Both the position numbers and the translations under genes were made by a program. A model generated the notes under the pieces. The model did no database searches. It saw only the letters and a program-made list of their open reading frames with translations, and was not told the origin of the DNA. From assembly GCF_036250735.1 (NCBI RefSeq), contig NZ_CP109430.1, positions 7,812,001-7,876,000 on the forward strand: a stretch of 64,000 bases of DNA, in the 5' to 3' direction. Every line of letters starts with the position of its first letter. Positions within the stretch are counted from its first letter, which is position 1. The stretch is from Streptosporangium sp. NBC_01495. Its GTDB lineage: Bacteria; Actinomycetota; Actinomycetes; Streptosporangiales; Streptosporangiaceae. Below are positions 23,815-32,029 of this stretch, piece after piece.

Positions 23815-25188
23815 TCAGGCGACCTTGGGGGTGACGCGCATGCCGATGTACACGCACTCGGTGCCGTCGGTCAGGGTGGAGAAGACCACGGGAATGTGCC
23901 CCTCGCTGAAGGAGGGGCCGCCGGAGGCGGCGAAGACCGTTTCCGACACCGGCACCAGGTCCATTTCCAGGGGCGGGGAGAAGTCCTTCATGCCGTCGAC
24001 GAACTCGTACCGGATGTGCGCGCCGTCGTCGTCCTGGGTGACGGTGGTGACGACGCCCTCGCGCCGGTAGGTGCCCACCAGCCGTCTCATGTCCACCGCG
24101 GGCGGGTTCGCCGCCGGTCCGAAGGCTTCCGGCACGCGCACCCCGGCCAGCTCGCCCAGCAGCTCCCTGAACAGGTCGGCGTACAGCCCGCCGGTGTGGC
24201 CTCCGTTGGCCAGCAGGACGACCGCCACCCCCGCGTGCGGAACGACGCGCAGGTAGGAGTACTGGCCGATCGCGGCGCCGTCGTGACCGTAGCCGGAGAC
24301 GCCGTCCCAGTCGTACAGGGTCCAGCCCAGGCCCCAGCCGTCGGCGCTGACGGTCCACTTGTCCGGGCTGTCGACCACGCGCCGCCGCATCTCCGCGGCG
24401 GTCTCGGCGGACAGGATCCGGGTGCCGTCGGGGGCGACGCCGCCGTCCAGGTGCGCCCGCGCGAACCGGGCGACGTCGCCCGCGGAGATGATGACCCTGC
24501 CGTACGGCCCGGCCGAGCGCGGCATCAGGTCCCAGGCCGGGGCCGGGTCGGGGTCGGCCCCCGGCTCCCCCAGGTGGCTCATGGCCACGCGGAACCGCAG
24601 CGCCTCCTCGGGCAGCGTCATCGAGTGCTCCAGCCCGAGCGGGGTGAGGAGCCGCTCCTTCAGCGCCTGGTCCCAGGTCAGGCCGGTCAGCACCTCGACG
24701 ACGCGGCCCAGCACGACATACCCGACGCTGCTGTACGACAGCGCCGTCCCGGGCGGGCAGTCCGGCGCCACCTGCCTGGCGGCCTCGACGTACTTGGCCA
24801 GGCAGTCGTCGCCGCGGCCGGAGTCGTAGGTGAAGTCGCAGGTCAGCCCGCCGGTGTGACTGAGCAGCTGGCGGATCGTGATCGTCTTCGTGGCCTCCGG
24901 GTCCGGGGTGGCGAACTCCGGCAGCACGCTCACCACGGGTGCGTCGAGGTCCAGCTCGCCGGAGTCGACCAGCTGCATCACCAGCGTCGCGGTGTAGACC
25001 TTGGCGAGCGAGCCGGACAGGAACACCGAGTCGGTCGTCACCTCCACCCCCGTCGCCCGGTGCAGCACACCACTGGCCAGTTCGTGAACGTTCCCGTCGA
25101 CCAGTACGGCCAGCGACGCCCCCGGCACACGGTGGGCGGCGCGAAGCTCGTCGAGCCGGGCCTGCCAGCGGGCGGAGTCGAAAGTCAC
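23815..25188 (-). CDS. Serine hydrolase of the class C beta-lactamase/esterase family
   Basis: A 457-residue penicillin-binding-protein-like hydrolase. The SxxK motif is S60-L-A-K63 (FLSGSLAKVYTA), the YxN-type motif is YSS near 150 (ALSYSSVGY), and the third motif is GHDG near 315-320, followed by a C-terminal beta-barrel extension. Members include esterases, D-aminopeptidases and beta-lactamases; the substrate cannot be told. No signal peptide is evident from the GTG at 25188, chosen because AGGAG lies 6 bases upstream; an upstream start at 25272 adds a Pro/Arg-rich leader without a ribosome-binding site. The downstream neighbour is the patatin gene. Confidence 0.85.
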   Translation of the reverse strand: MTFDSARWQARLDELRAAHRVPGASLAVLVDGNVHELASGVLHRATGVEVTTDSVFLSGSLAKVYTATLVMQLVDSGELDLDAPVVSVLPEFATPDPEATKTITIRQLLSHTGGLTCDFTYDSGRGDDCLAKYVEAARQVAPDCPPGTALSYSSVGYVVLGRVVEVLTGLTWDQALKERLLTPLGLEHSMTLPEEALRFRVAMSHLGEPGADPDPAPAWDLMPRSAGPYGRVIISAGDVARFARAHLDGGVAPDGTRILSAETAAEMRRRVVDSPDKWTVSADGWGLGWTLYDWDGVSGYGHDGAAIGQYSYLRVVPHAGVAVVLLANGGHTGGLYADLFRELLGELAGVRVPEAFGPAANPPAVDMRRLVGTYRREGVVTTVTQDDDGAHIRYEFVDGMKDFSPPLEMDLVPVSETVFAASGGPSFSEGHIPVVFSTLTDGTECVYIGMRVTPKVA

Positions 25189-25503
25189 GGAGATCTCCTC
25201 GGTTCGAAAGTTCGAAAGTTCGGATGCCGGGCGAGGCGTCCGTCGATCGGGCGGGGACGCGAGCCGGGGCATGCCGGTGACACCGGTGCCGTCGGGGCAC
25301 CGGCTGGAAAAGGGGGAACCACCTCGGGAACGGCCTGGTGGCTTCGAGCTGAAGGGGAATCGCGCCGAGGGGGATTCGCGCTGAAGGGGAATCGCCCTCG
25401 GGGACGGTCTGCCGGGCTTCGGGGTAAGGGAGGAACGCCCCGAGGGGACGGTGGCTTCGGGCCGGGAGGGAACCGCCCTCGCGGACGGTCCGGTGACCTC
25501 GGG
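25189..25503. repeat. Intergenic region of imperfect repeats
   Basis: No gene is supported in this 315-base gap. From about 25,300 to 25,500 it contains recurring variants of GCTGAAGGGGAATCGC and CCGAGGGGAC at irregular 30-60-base intervals, close to tandem repeats. A frame through them gives the recurring peptide DRPRGRFP, which looks like a repeat artefact. The promoter of the serine-hydrolase gene must lie in its low-coordinate end. Confidence 0.5.
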
Positions 25504-26013
25504 CTAGGGCCGGTGCGTCCCGGTGTCGTCGGGCAGCTCACCGGAGGCGCGCAGGGCGTCGCGGCGCTCGCGCCACTCGGCCGCGAGCGCGGGCATCCGC
25601 TCGACGAGGAACTCGGCGAAGGCGGCCCCCTCCAGAAGACGCGCCCGCCGGGCCGGGGACGCCTCGCCGAGCACCTTGAGGCCCTGGTGCGCGAGCGCGC
25701 CGAGCGAGGTGTACGCCGAGGGCTTGTCGACCATCCTCAGCCAGATCGAGGAATGGATGCTGACACGATCCACCCGTTCACCGGCGGCACGCGAACGCTG
25801 GATCCAGGACCACTCCTCAAGCATGGAGACCGCGCCGCTGACGGCGGTGCGGCTGGCCCGCAGCGCCTCGCCGAGCTCGGCGATGGTCTGCTGCGGCGGA
25901 TCGCAGATGAGGAGCCACCCGGCCACCCTGCCGGTCATCGTGGGCAGGCCGTTCTGCCGGGCGAAATGACGGCCGACCTCGTCGGCGTAGGCAAGCTCGG
26001 CCTCGTAATCCAT
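25504..26013 (-). CDS. GbsR/MarR-type transcriptional regulator
   Basis: A 169-residue regulator with a winged helix-turn-helix (TMTGRVAGWLLICDPPQQTI then LGEALRASRTAVSGAVSMLE, about residues 25-66) and a C-terminal helical dimerisation part. This layout matches GbsR-like actinobacterial regulators. The ATG at 26013 gives the family start MDYEAELAYADEVGRHFARQ, and the lack of a ribosome-binding site suggests a leaderless transcript. An inverted repeat lies 33 bases upstream. Its target is not evident; the serine-hydrolase and patatin genes downstream on the same strand are candidates. Confidence 0.8.
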   Translation of the reverse strand: MDYEAELAYADEVGRHFARQNGLPTMTGRVAGWLLICDPPQQTIAELGEALRASRTAVSGAVSMLEEWSWIQRSRAAGERVDRVSIHSSIWLRMVDKPSAYTSLGALAHQGLKVLGEASPARRARLLEGAAFAEFLVERMPALAAEWRERRDALRASGELPDDTGTHRP

Positions 26014-26045
26014 ATCGCCGACATTACACACATAACCGAAATGAC

Positions 26046-26064
26046 GCAAATCTCCGACATTTGC
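26046..26064. promoter_or_regulatory. Inverted repeat upstream of the GbsR-type regulator
   Basis: GCAAAT-CTCCGAC-ATTTGC has perfect 6-base arms around a 7-base spacer. Nearby CGACATTA and CGACATTT half-sites repeat at 26018 and 26055. It is likely the regulator's autoregulatory site. Confidence 0.55.
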
Positions 26065-26213
26065 GATGCTATCGGCTTGTCACCTCGGATCTGTGGACGA
26101 CCACGTCAGGTCCCGGCGATCCCGATCATCCCGACCGGCTCCACCTCGGTCCCGTACCTTCCGGCGGGCGAAGGCTCCCCCCAACCGGCCCCCGACCGGT
26201 CCTCGCCGACTCC

Positions 26214-27284
26214 TCAGCCGCCGAAGGCGGGATATCCCGGCAGCGGGGGGACGTCCCAGCCGTCGGCCACCTCCCGGAGCAGCAGCCGCATCGTCTCCGC
26301 GAAGGCCGGGAACTCCTCCAGGGTGCTCGCCATCTCCCAGCGGTGTCTCAGCAGCTGCCGCAGCGTCGGGACGGGACGCCGGGTCCTGTGCGCCGGCCCG
26401 TCCTTCGCCGTGCGCGGGATCAGGTTGGTCGTCATGTACACCGTCCAGAGCGCGACCGCACGCCGGACCCCCGGCCGCCAGATCTCGTCCTCGACCAGCT
26501 CCGGGTACGCCTCGACGACCTCCGCGCGGTAGGTCTCCTCGATCTTCTCCGCCAACCCGGCCGGCAGTGTGAAGACGCACCAGCAGGTGGCGAAGGGCAT
26601 CCGGCAGTACGCGGCCGTCATGAAGACGGGCTGGTAGCAGGCAGACTCGAAGTCGATCAGCCGCAGGCCGTCCGGGGTGAGCAGGTTGTTGTCCGGGCAG
26701 GTGTCGCCGGGGGTGAAGGCGAGATACTCGTCCGCGCCCGTCGTCACGATCCGTCCCAGCTCCCCGGCCAGCTCGGGCGGCGCCTCGACTCCGATCCCGG
26801 CGAGCGCCGAGGGGAATTCGGCCGCACACCGGACGGCCCACGGATCCTCGTCCCAGGACGGCACACTCCTGCCGTGGCGGGCCGACAGGGAGGCCAGGTC
26901 GTCGCGTCGGCGCACCGACTCGACGGCCAGCAGTCCGAGCCCGCGTGCCCAGGCCGACAGACCGTCCAGGGCGGCCCGCGGATCGTCACCGAGCAGCACG
27001 TCCGCGAGTGTCGGCGCGGATCCGAGGTCCTCCATCACCACCAGCGGGACCGAGGCGTCCACGCCCAGCAACTCGGGACCGGCCAGCCGCAGCGAGAGCC
27101 CGGCCGCCTCCGCGGCGAAGGCGCGCAGGCCGTCGGGCTCCGAGCCGAACCTCTTGACGACGACGCTGCCGCCGGAAGCCGTCCGGCAGCGCAGGACGAC
27201 GCTGCGCGGGTTGCCACCGAGGTCGACCGGATCGGACAGCTCGACGCCCACCACTTCGCCCGCGGCGCGCAGGATCTCATCCAT
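26214..27284 (-). CDS. Aminoglycoside-phosphotransferase-like kinase (APH family)
   Basis: A 356-residue protein kinase-like phosphotransferase. The N-lobe has VVLRCRTASGGSVVVKRFGS (the catalytic-lobe Lys), a hinge VVMEDLGS, the catalytic loop GDTCPDNNLL (in place of HGDLHxxN, so the first His is replaced), and the metal-binding LIDFESA. The family phosphorylates antibiotics, choline, homoserine or other small alcohols; the substrate here is unknown. The ATG at 27284 gives a normal N-terminus. It is divergent from another APH-like gene at 27546, with a 9-bp tandem repeat between them. Confidence 0.8.
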   Translation of the reverse strand: MDEILRAAGEVVGVELSDPVDLGGNPRSVVLRCRTASGGSVVVKRFGSEPDGLRAFAAEAAGLSLRLAGPELLGVDASVPLVVMEDLGSAPTLADVLLGDDPRAALDGLSAWARGLGLLAVESVRRRDDLASLSARHGRSVPSWDEDPWAVRCAAEFPSALAGIGVEAPPELAGELGRIVTTGADEYLAFTPGDTCPDNNLLTPDGLRLIDFESACYQPVFMTAAYCRMPFATCWCVFTLPAGLAEKIEETYRAEVVEAYPELVEDEIWRPGVRRAVALWTVYMTTNLIPRTAKDGPAHRTRRPVPTLRQLLRHRWEMASTLEEFPAFAETMRLLLREVADGWDVPPLPGYPAFGG

Positions 27285-27330
27285 CCCGGCATTCTGCCGT
27301 TCGCGAGCCGGGCGAGAAAGCCGATTTCGG

Positions 27331-27422
27331 AGCCTGAGGAGCCTGAGGAGCCTGAGGAGCCTGAGGAGCCTGAGGAGCCTGAGGAGCCTGAGGAGCCTGA
27401 GGAGCCTGAGGAGCCTGAGGAG
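27331..27422. repeat. 9-bp tandem repeat (AGCCTGAGG), about ten copies
   Basis: Ten near-perfect copies of AGCCTGAGG fill the divergent intergenic region between two APH-like kinase genes, starting 46 bases from one start codon and ending 123 bases from the other. The array is in a place where copy number could change promoter spacing. Read as protein it gives EEPEEPEEP or LRLLRLLRL, but there is no sign it is translated. Confidence 0.95.
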
Positions 27423-27531
27423 TCGGCACCGCCCGATAAGAGGCAAAACCCGGCGAAGGGCGTGGTGCCGACCGCCGCGCCCCGAACCGGTCCGGGAGGC
27501 GGAAACCTGTTGAAGGCCGCGCCCCTCGGCT

Positions 27532-27550
27532 GGCACCCTGCCAGGGTGCC
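27532..27550 (+). promoter_or_regulatory. Inverted repeat enclosing a GTG start codon
   Basis: GGCACCCT-GCC-AGGGTGCC is a perfect 8-bp stem with a 3-base loop, and the probable GTG start (27546-27548) is inside its right arm. In RNA it could hide the start codon; in DNA it could be an operator. Confidence 0.5.
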
Positions 27551-28691
27551 GACGCCACCGGCGGATCCCTCCGCGACGACCTTTCCGCTGCCCGATCGGT
27601 CCGGCCTGGAGGCGCTGCTGACGAAGGCGTTCGGCGTGCCGGTGGTGCTGGACCGTTTGGAGCACCTGGCCCCGTGGGCGGTCCTGCGCGCGTACCTGGC
27701 CGGGCCGGAGGCCGGGCTGCCCGCGTCGGTGATCGTGAAGTGGCTGCGCAGCCATCCGTCCGGGTTGCGCATGGACGCGGGACAGGTGGTGACCGAGCGG
27801 GCCGCGCTGCGGTTCCTCTCCGAGGACCTCGGGCTCGGCCTCGCCCCCAGGGTGCTGGCCGATGACATGGCGGCGTCGCTCCTGGTCCTGGAGGATCTCA
27901 CTCCCCGCACACCGCTGGACCAGGTGTTGCGCCGCGACGGCGCGGCGCCTCCACCGGCGGGGCTGGCGGCCTTCGCGCGGGCGCTGGGCGAGCTGGGCGC
28001 GGCCACGGCCGGGCACGCGGAGCCCTACCTCGCGAGACAACCGGCCGTGGGCCCCGACCCCATGTACGCGGGCGCCGATGCGTGGCGGCGGGCCGTGGAG
28101 TACGGCGCGGGGTTCGGGGTCGCGCTGCCGGGCCTGGCCGAGGCCGAACTGGCCCGGTTACTGGCGGAACTCGCCGATCCGGGCCCCTTCCTGGCGCTGA
28201 CCAACGGGGACTCCGAGGCGAACAACTTCCTGGCGGCGGGTGGCGACGGGCGGCTCATCGACTTCGAGTTCGCCGGCTACCGGCACACCCTGATCTCAGC
28301 CGTGTGCCTGTACGTGCCGGGCCCGGCCTGGCTGACGGTGTCCGACCCGATCGCGACCGGCCTGGAGGCCGGTTACCGCCGCGCGCTGGCCCGGGGCGTG
28401 CCGGAGGCGGAGGACGATCACCTGTTCGGCTTCGGCCTGGCCTCGGCATGCCTGACCTGGGCCGCCACCCGTCTGACCCGGTTCCCGGCGCTCGACGCGC
28501 GCGCTCCCGGCGAGAGGAGCCGGCTCCAGATGGTTTTCACACTGGACGCCGCGGCGCGGGCCGCCGAGGAGCACCGCGCCCTACCCCACCTGGCCGGATG
28601 GATCCGGCGGGCGGCGCAGGCGCTGCGCCGCCGGTGGCCGGACACGGACGTGGAGCGGACGGCGTACCCCGCGTACGTCCCACGTAGGTGA
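27546..28691 (+). CDS. Phosphotransferase (APH/choline-kinase-like)
   Basis: A 381-residue kinase-like phosphotransferase, distinct from the divergent one at 26,214. The N-lobe Lys is in SVIVKWLRSHPSG, the hinge is LVLEDLTPRTPLD, the catalytic loop is TNGDSEANNFL (near residues 218-228) and the metal-binding motif is LIDFEFAGYRHTL. The substrate is unknown. The GTG at 27546 is the most likely start but has no strong ribosome-binding site and lies in a hairpin; leaderless translation is possible. The last 30 residues are Arg-rich. A role in antibiotic modification is possible but not shown. Confidence 0.78.
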   Translation: MPTPPADPSATTFPLPDRSGLEALLTKAFGVPVVLDRLEHLAPWAVLRAYLAGPEAGLPASVIVKWLRSHPSGLRMDAGQVVTERAALRFLSEDLGLGLAPRVLADDMAASLLVLEDLTPRTPLDQVLRRDGAAPPPAGLAAFARALGELGAATAGHAEPYLARQPAVGPDPMYAGADAWRRAVEYGAGFGVALPGLAEAELARLLAELADPGPFLALTNGDSEANNFLAAGGDGRLIDFEFAGYRHTLISAVCLYVPGPAWLTVSDPIATGLEAGYRRALARGVPEAEDDHLFGFGLASACLTWAATRLTRFPALDARAPGERSRLQMVFTLDAAARAAEEHRALPHLAGWIRRAAQALRRRWPDTDVERTAYPAYVPRR

Positions 28692-28741
28692 GGGGCTCGC
28701 CGTTCCCCGCGCCGAGGTCGGCGTGGGAAGGCGGCCGGGGA

Positions 28742-29371
28742 TCACCCGCGCGCCGCGCGCCCCCGGGAGGAGTACGCGTACAACCGCGGGGGCGCCACGG
28801 CCGGGGTGTGCCAGGCGGACGGCAGTGCCCAGCGGCCGAAGACGACCTTTCCCCCGTCCGGTGACGGGTAGTGGCCCCACTCGTCGGTGCACATGCCGAC
28901 GAGCCGCAGACCCCGGCCGCTCTCGTCGTCCTCCCCCGCCTCGGCGATCTCGGGCGAGCCGTCACAGCTGTCCCAGACCTCCGCGAACAGGCCCCCCGTG
29001 GTGAGGCGGAGCCGCAGGAGGATCGGGTACGGGCCGGCGGTTCGCGCGCGAGCACGGCCGGGCGGGTGGTCGGAGGTGTGCGGGTGGTCGGCGGGCGGAC
29101 GGGCGTAGCCGTACGGGATGGACGGGGTGGCGGTGGCCTTGATGGCGTTGGTCGTCATCTCGGAGACGACCAGGACGCAGAGGTCGGTCAGCTCCTCCAG
29201 GCCCCATGTCCGCAGTTGCGCGCGGGTGAAGTCGCGCGCCTGGGAGGCGGAGGCCGGCTGCGCCGCCAGCCACAGCTCGTTCGCGTCCAGGGACAGGTGG
29301 TCGGCGGCGTCCAGATCAGGATGAAACGGTGAGTGCATCGGTCCCGGCCGTTCGACGGGGAGCACGGTCAT
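28742..29371 (-). CDS. ATP-binding protein (HATPase_c, anti-sigma/RsbW-like)
   Basis: A 209-residue protein with a single GHKL ATPase domain: N-box VVSEMTTNAIKAT (near residues 66-78), D-box AEVWDSCDGSP and G-box ESGRGLRLVGM. It has an additional Pro/His-rich insertion (about residues 88-110) and a C-terminal extension. Such stand-alone ATPases act as anti-sigma or serine-kinase regulators in actinobacteria. The ATG at 29371 has GGAG upstream. It is divergent from the helix-turn-helix/TPR regulator at 29700, a common pairing of developmental regulators in these genomes. Confidence 0.8.
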   Translation of the reverse strand: MTVLPVERPGPMHSPFHPDLDAADHLSLDANELWLAAQPASASQARDFTRAQLRTWGLEELTDLCVLVVSEMTTNAIKATATPSIPYGYARPPADHPHTSDHPPGRARARTAGPYPILLRLRLTTGGLFAEVWDSCDGSPEIAEAGEDDESGRGLRLVGMCTDEWGHYPSPDGGKVVFGRWALPSAWHTPAVAPPRLYAYSSRGRAARG

Positions 29372-29699
29372 TGATGGCTCCAGGGAGGTTCAACGAAGGT
29401 TCGGTCGCGCGCCCCCGGCGCAGAGTTGGGGACGCCCCCGCCCGAGCGGTGAGACCACGCGAATCTGACGGCTCCGGCGTTGTTCTCAACCCTGCTGTAC
29501 GGAGCGTGCTGGAAACAGGCGACGCCACCGAGTCTGTTCGTCACTCTGAGGTGTCAATCCACCCCGCAGAGCGATGGCGCTGCAAGGAGCGGTGATCTGG
29601 TCGCCGATTTCTGCACTCGACAGTCACCGAACGTGATCGACCAGTAACGTTCGGCCCGAAGAATCGCCGCCGGAGAACCCGCCGGGAGGGGCCGAGCCG
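29372..29699. promoter_or_regulatory. Divergent promoter region with an inverted repeat
   Basis: No gene is supported. CCGAACGT (29627-29634) and ACGTTCGG (29647-29654) are perfect 8-base arms around a 12-base spacer, 46 bases before the TPR regulator start, and could be its operator. A CGCAGAGCGATGGCGCTGC stretch near 29567 is also partly symmetric. Promoter elements for both divergent genes must be here but are not clear. Confidence 0.45.
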
Positions 29700-31310
29700 A
29701 TGCCACGTGCACCGCGCAGCGTCAAACAGCAGATGGACGCCTTCAGCGCTGAGCTTCGCGAACGTGGTTTCACGTGGGCCGAGGTCGCCGCTGAGTTCAA
29801 GCGACGCTGGCGCCTGAACTCCCGCCAGGGCTTCCGTGAGGCGCATCGCCTGACACAAGCCAAGGTCTGCCATCTATGGAACGAGTACTGGCCGAACGAG
29901 CCGCTGACGACCCGAAAACTCGGGTCGTGGGAAGCGTGGCCCGGCCCCACCGGCAACGAGCCGCCGATCGCCGGGCTCAACCGGCTGGCACGCATATACC
30001 AGTGCCGCACCGCCGACCTGGTCGACGGTGAAGATCACCGCGATGCCGACGAGCACAACACACCGGCCGTCCGGTCCCGGGGGCGGGCACTGGTGGCGGC
30101 CGGGGCGGCGGGCAGCCTCGGCCCCGAGGACATCCGGGGGGTGCTGGCGGCCCTGCCCACCCTGCCCGCGGGACCCGTGCCGTTCGGGAGCCCCCGCGAC
30201 GAGGAGTACGACGCGCTGGTGCAGGCGCTCGCCCAGTGGGCGGCGACCATGAAACGACGCGACGTCCTGGCCCTGATCAGGGCCGCCGCCGCCGCGGCGG
30301 CGGCCTCTCCGCTGCTGGCCCGGCTCAACGACGACGAGCTCGACCGGCTCGCCCTGATCGCCGCCGAACCGTCCCGGGTGGACGAGGCCACCGTCGACCA
30401 CATCGACGCCGTGCTGCACCACTGCATGCGCCAGGAGGACACCCTCGGCCCCCAGTCGGTGCTGGGGACCGTGCTCGCCCAGCAGCACCTGGTGCGGTCG
30501 CTGATCCCGGCCGCGTCCACCGACGAGGTGCGCGACCGGCTGCTGTCGCTGCTGGCCAACATCTGCCGGTTCACCGCCTGGGTGCTGTTCAACCTCAACG
30601 ACTTCAACGGGGCGAACCACTACTACGAGCAGGCCAAGTTAGCCGCGCACCAGGCCGACGACGACGCGATGAACAGCTTCGTCCTGGCCAACTGGTCACA
30701 GCTGGCGACCTGGCGGGGCGACCCCAGGCAGGGCGTCGAGTACGCGCTGGGCGCGCTGGCCTGGGGGCAGCGCGCCAACAGCAAGCTGCTGGTGTCGTAC
30801 GCGTGTGACGTGGGGGCCCGCGCCTACTCGGCGGTGTTGCGCCGCTCGGCCAGGAGCGACCGTCACAAGGACCATGCCCGGTGCATGACCAGCCTCGACC
30901 AGGCCCGCCACGAGCTGGGGCACGCGGGCGAGGGCGACGTGGGTGCCAAACTGCTCTACTTCTACGGCGACGGGCAGTACCTGTCGACCAGGACCAAGTG
31001 CCTGCTGGACATGGACGACGCCCAGACCGCGGTCGAGATGGCCGGCCGGTCCCTGGCCCGGATCGATCCGGCGTTCGTCCGCAACATGGCGTTCAGCCGC
31101 CTGGATCTGGCGCGTGGGCACCTGCGGCTGCGCTCCATCGACGAGGCGTGCGAGCAGATCGGCGAGGCCGCCCGCCTCACCTGCAAGAACACCTCACCTC
31201 GGCTGGCCCGCTCGGTGGTGGAGGTCCGCGAGACGCTGAATCCGTGGGCGAGGACCCGCCAGGTCGCCGCCCTGGACGAGAAGCTGCATACCTTCCAGCT
31301 CATCGCCTGA
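29700..31310 (+). CDS. Helix-turn-helix regulator with C-terminal TPR-like domain
   Basis: A 536-residue cytoplasmic regulator. Residues about 10-110 form an XRE-like DNA-binding part (AEVAAEFKRRWRLNSRQGFR, LTQAKVCHLWNEYW), followed by a linker and an all-alpha TPR-like array from about 170 to 520 (for example NGANHYYEQAKLAAHQADD, GHLRLRSIDEACEQIGEAAR). This architecture is widespread in streptomycetes and relatives and resembles SARP/AfsR-like or peptide-sensing regulators; the signal is unknown. The ATG at 29700 follows GGGAGGGGCCGAGCC. An ATP-binding anti-sigma-like gene is divergent. Confidence 0.82.
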   Translation: MPRAPRSVKQQMDAFSAELRERGFTWAEVAAEFKRRWRLNSRQGFREAHRLTQAKVCHLWNEYWPNEPLTTRKLGSWEAWPGPTGNEPPIAGLNRLARIYQCRTADLVDGEDHRDADEHNTPAVRSRGRALVAAGAAGSLGPEDIRGVLAALPTLPAGPVPFGSPRDEEYDALVQALAQWAATMKRRDVLALIRAAAAAAAASPLLARLNDDELDRLALIAAEPSRVDEATVDHIDAVLHHCMRQEDTLGPQSVLGTVLAQQHLVRSLIPAASTDEVRDRLLSLLANICRFTAWVLFNLNDFNGANHYYEQAKLAAHQADDDAMNSFVLANWSQLATWRGDPRQGVEYALGALAWGQRANSKLLVSYACDVGARAYSAVLRRSARSDRHKDHARCMTSLDQARHELGHAGEGDVGAKLLYFYGDGQYLSTRTKCLLDMDDAQTAVEMAGRSLARIDPAFVRNMAFSRLDLARGHLRLRSIDEACEQIGEAARLTCKNTSPRLARSVVEVRETLNPWARTRQVAALDEKLHTFQLIA

Positions 31311-31334
31311 CGGCTTCCGGCCCGTCGCGACCGA

Positions 31335-31913
31335 TCAGCGCGCCCCGGGCATCTCCTCCAGCACCAGGATCTCGAAGACGGGGGCGGGGATCGGCGGGTC
31401 CATCAGCTTGTGGGACACCTTCCGCCATCCCCACCTCCGGTAGACCTCCCTGGTCCGTACGGCCTTGGGCTGCACCGAGAGCGTGGCCCGCTCGGCCCCG
31501 GATCCGGAGAGCAGCTCGTCGTGGATCCGGTGCCCGGCTCCGGCGCCTCGCCGGTCGAACAGCACTCCGTAGTCGATGACGGCGAACGTCCTGGTCCCGG
31601 TCTCGGCCGCGAACTCCTCGCCGACCGGTTCCGCCAGCGCGCTCCACCAGCGGCTGTCGGCCGGCAGCAGGTATCCGTACCCGAACCCGACGAACTCCGG
31701 CCCGGATCGCGCGGTGGTCAGCCGGAACCCCGGCCGGTCGACCAGCTTTGGGTAGTAGGAGCGCTGGTTGGCGAACTCCGCGGCGGTCCCGTTGAACGGA
31801 GGCAGCGAGAACACCGCCTCGTAGAGAGCACAGATCGTCCCGGTCAGCGCGAGCGCCTCCCGGCGGCCGTGTGTCTCTATGGTGATCTTGTCGGTGGGGG
31901 TCGTGTCGGTCAT
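31335..31913 (-). CDS. GNAT-family N-acetyltransferase
   Basis: A 192-residue GNAT protein. The acetyl-CoA pyrophosphate-binding loop is FDRRGAGAGHRIHDELL (form of RxxGxGxA), about residues 118-135, after the beta-strand AVIDYGVLF, and the C-terminal strand is EVYRRWGWRKV. It should transfer an acetyl group from acetyl-CoA to an amine of an unknown substrate. It is a single gene convergent with the TPR regulator and lies on the same strand as the flavoprotein gene, which it follows after 116 bases. Confidence 0.85.
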   Translation of the reverse strand: MTDTTPTDKITIETHGRREALALTGTICALYEAVFSLPPFNGTAAEFANQRSYYPKLVDRPGFRLTTARSGPEFVGFGYGYLLPADSRWWSALAEPVGEEFAAETGTRTFAVIDYGVLFDRRGAGAGHRIHDELLSGSGAERATLSVQPKAVRTREVYRRWGWRKVSHKLMDPPIPAPVFEILVLEEMPGAR

Positions 31914-32029
31914 ACCGGTCTCCTCGCCTTCGTCTCGCCGTCCTCCCCCGAGAGCTTTTTACCCGTGGAAGGACGGGGTAGCCGCTCCGGCTCAGGTGGA
32001 GGGGGAGGGGGCGAGAGGGCGGGAGCCGG

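Noticed and set aside
25185..25541. 118-codon minus-strand frame of DRPRGRFP repeats
   Set aside because: It is a translation of intergenic DNA repeats and overlaps two real gene ends.
27331..27422. CRISPR-like array
   Set aside because: The 9-bp units are contiguous with no spacers and there are no cas genes; it is a simple tandem repeat.
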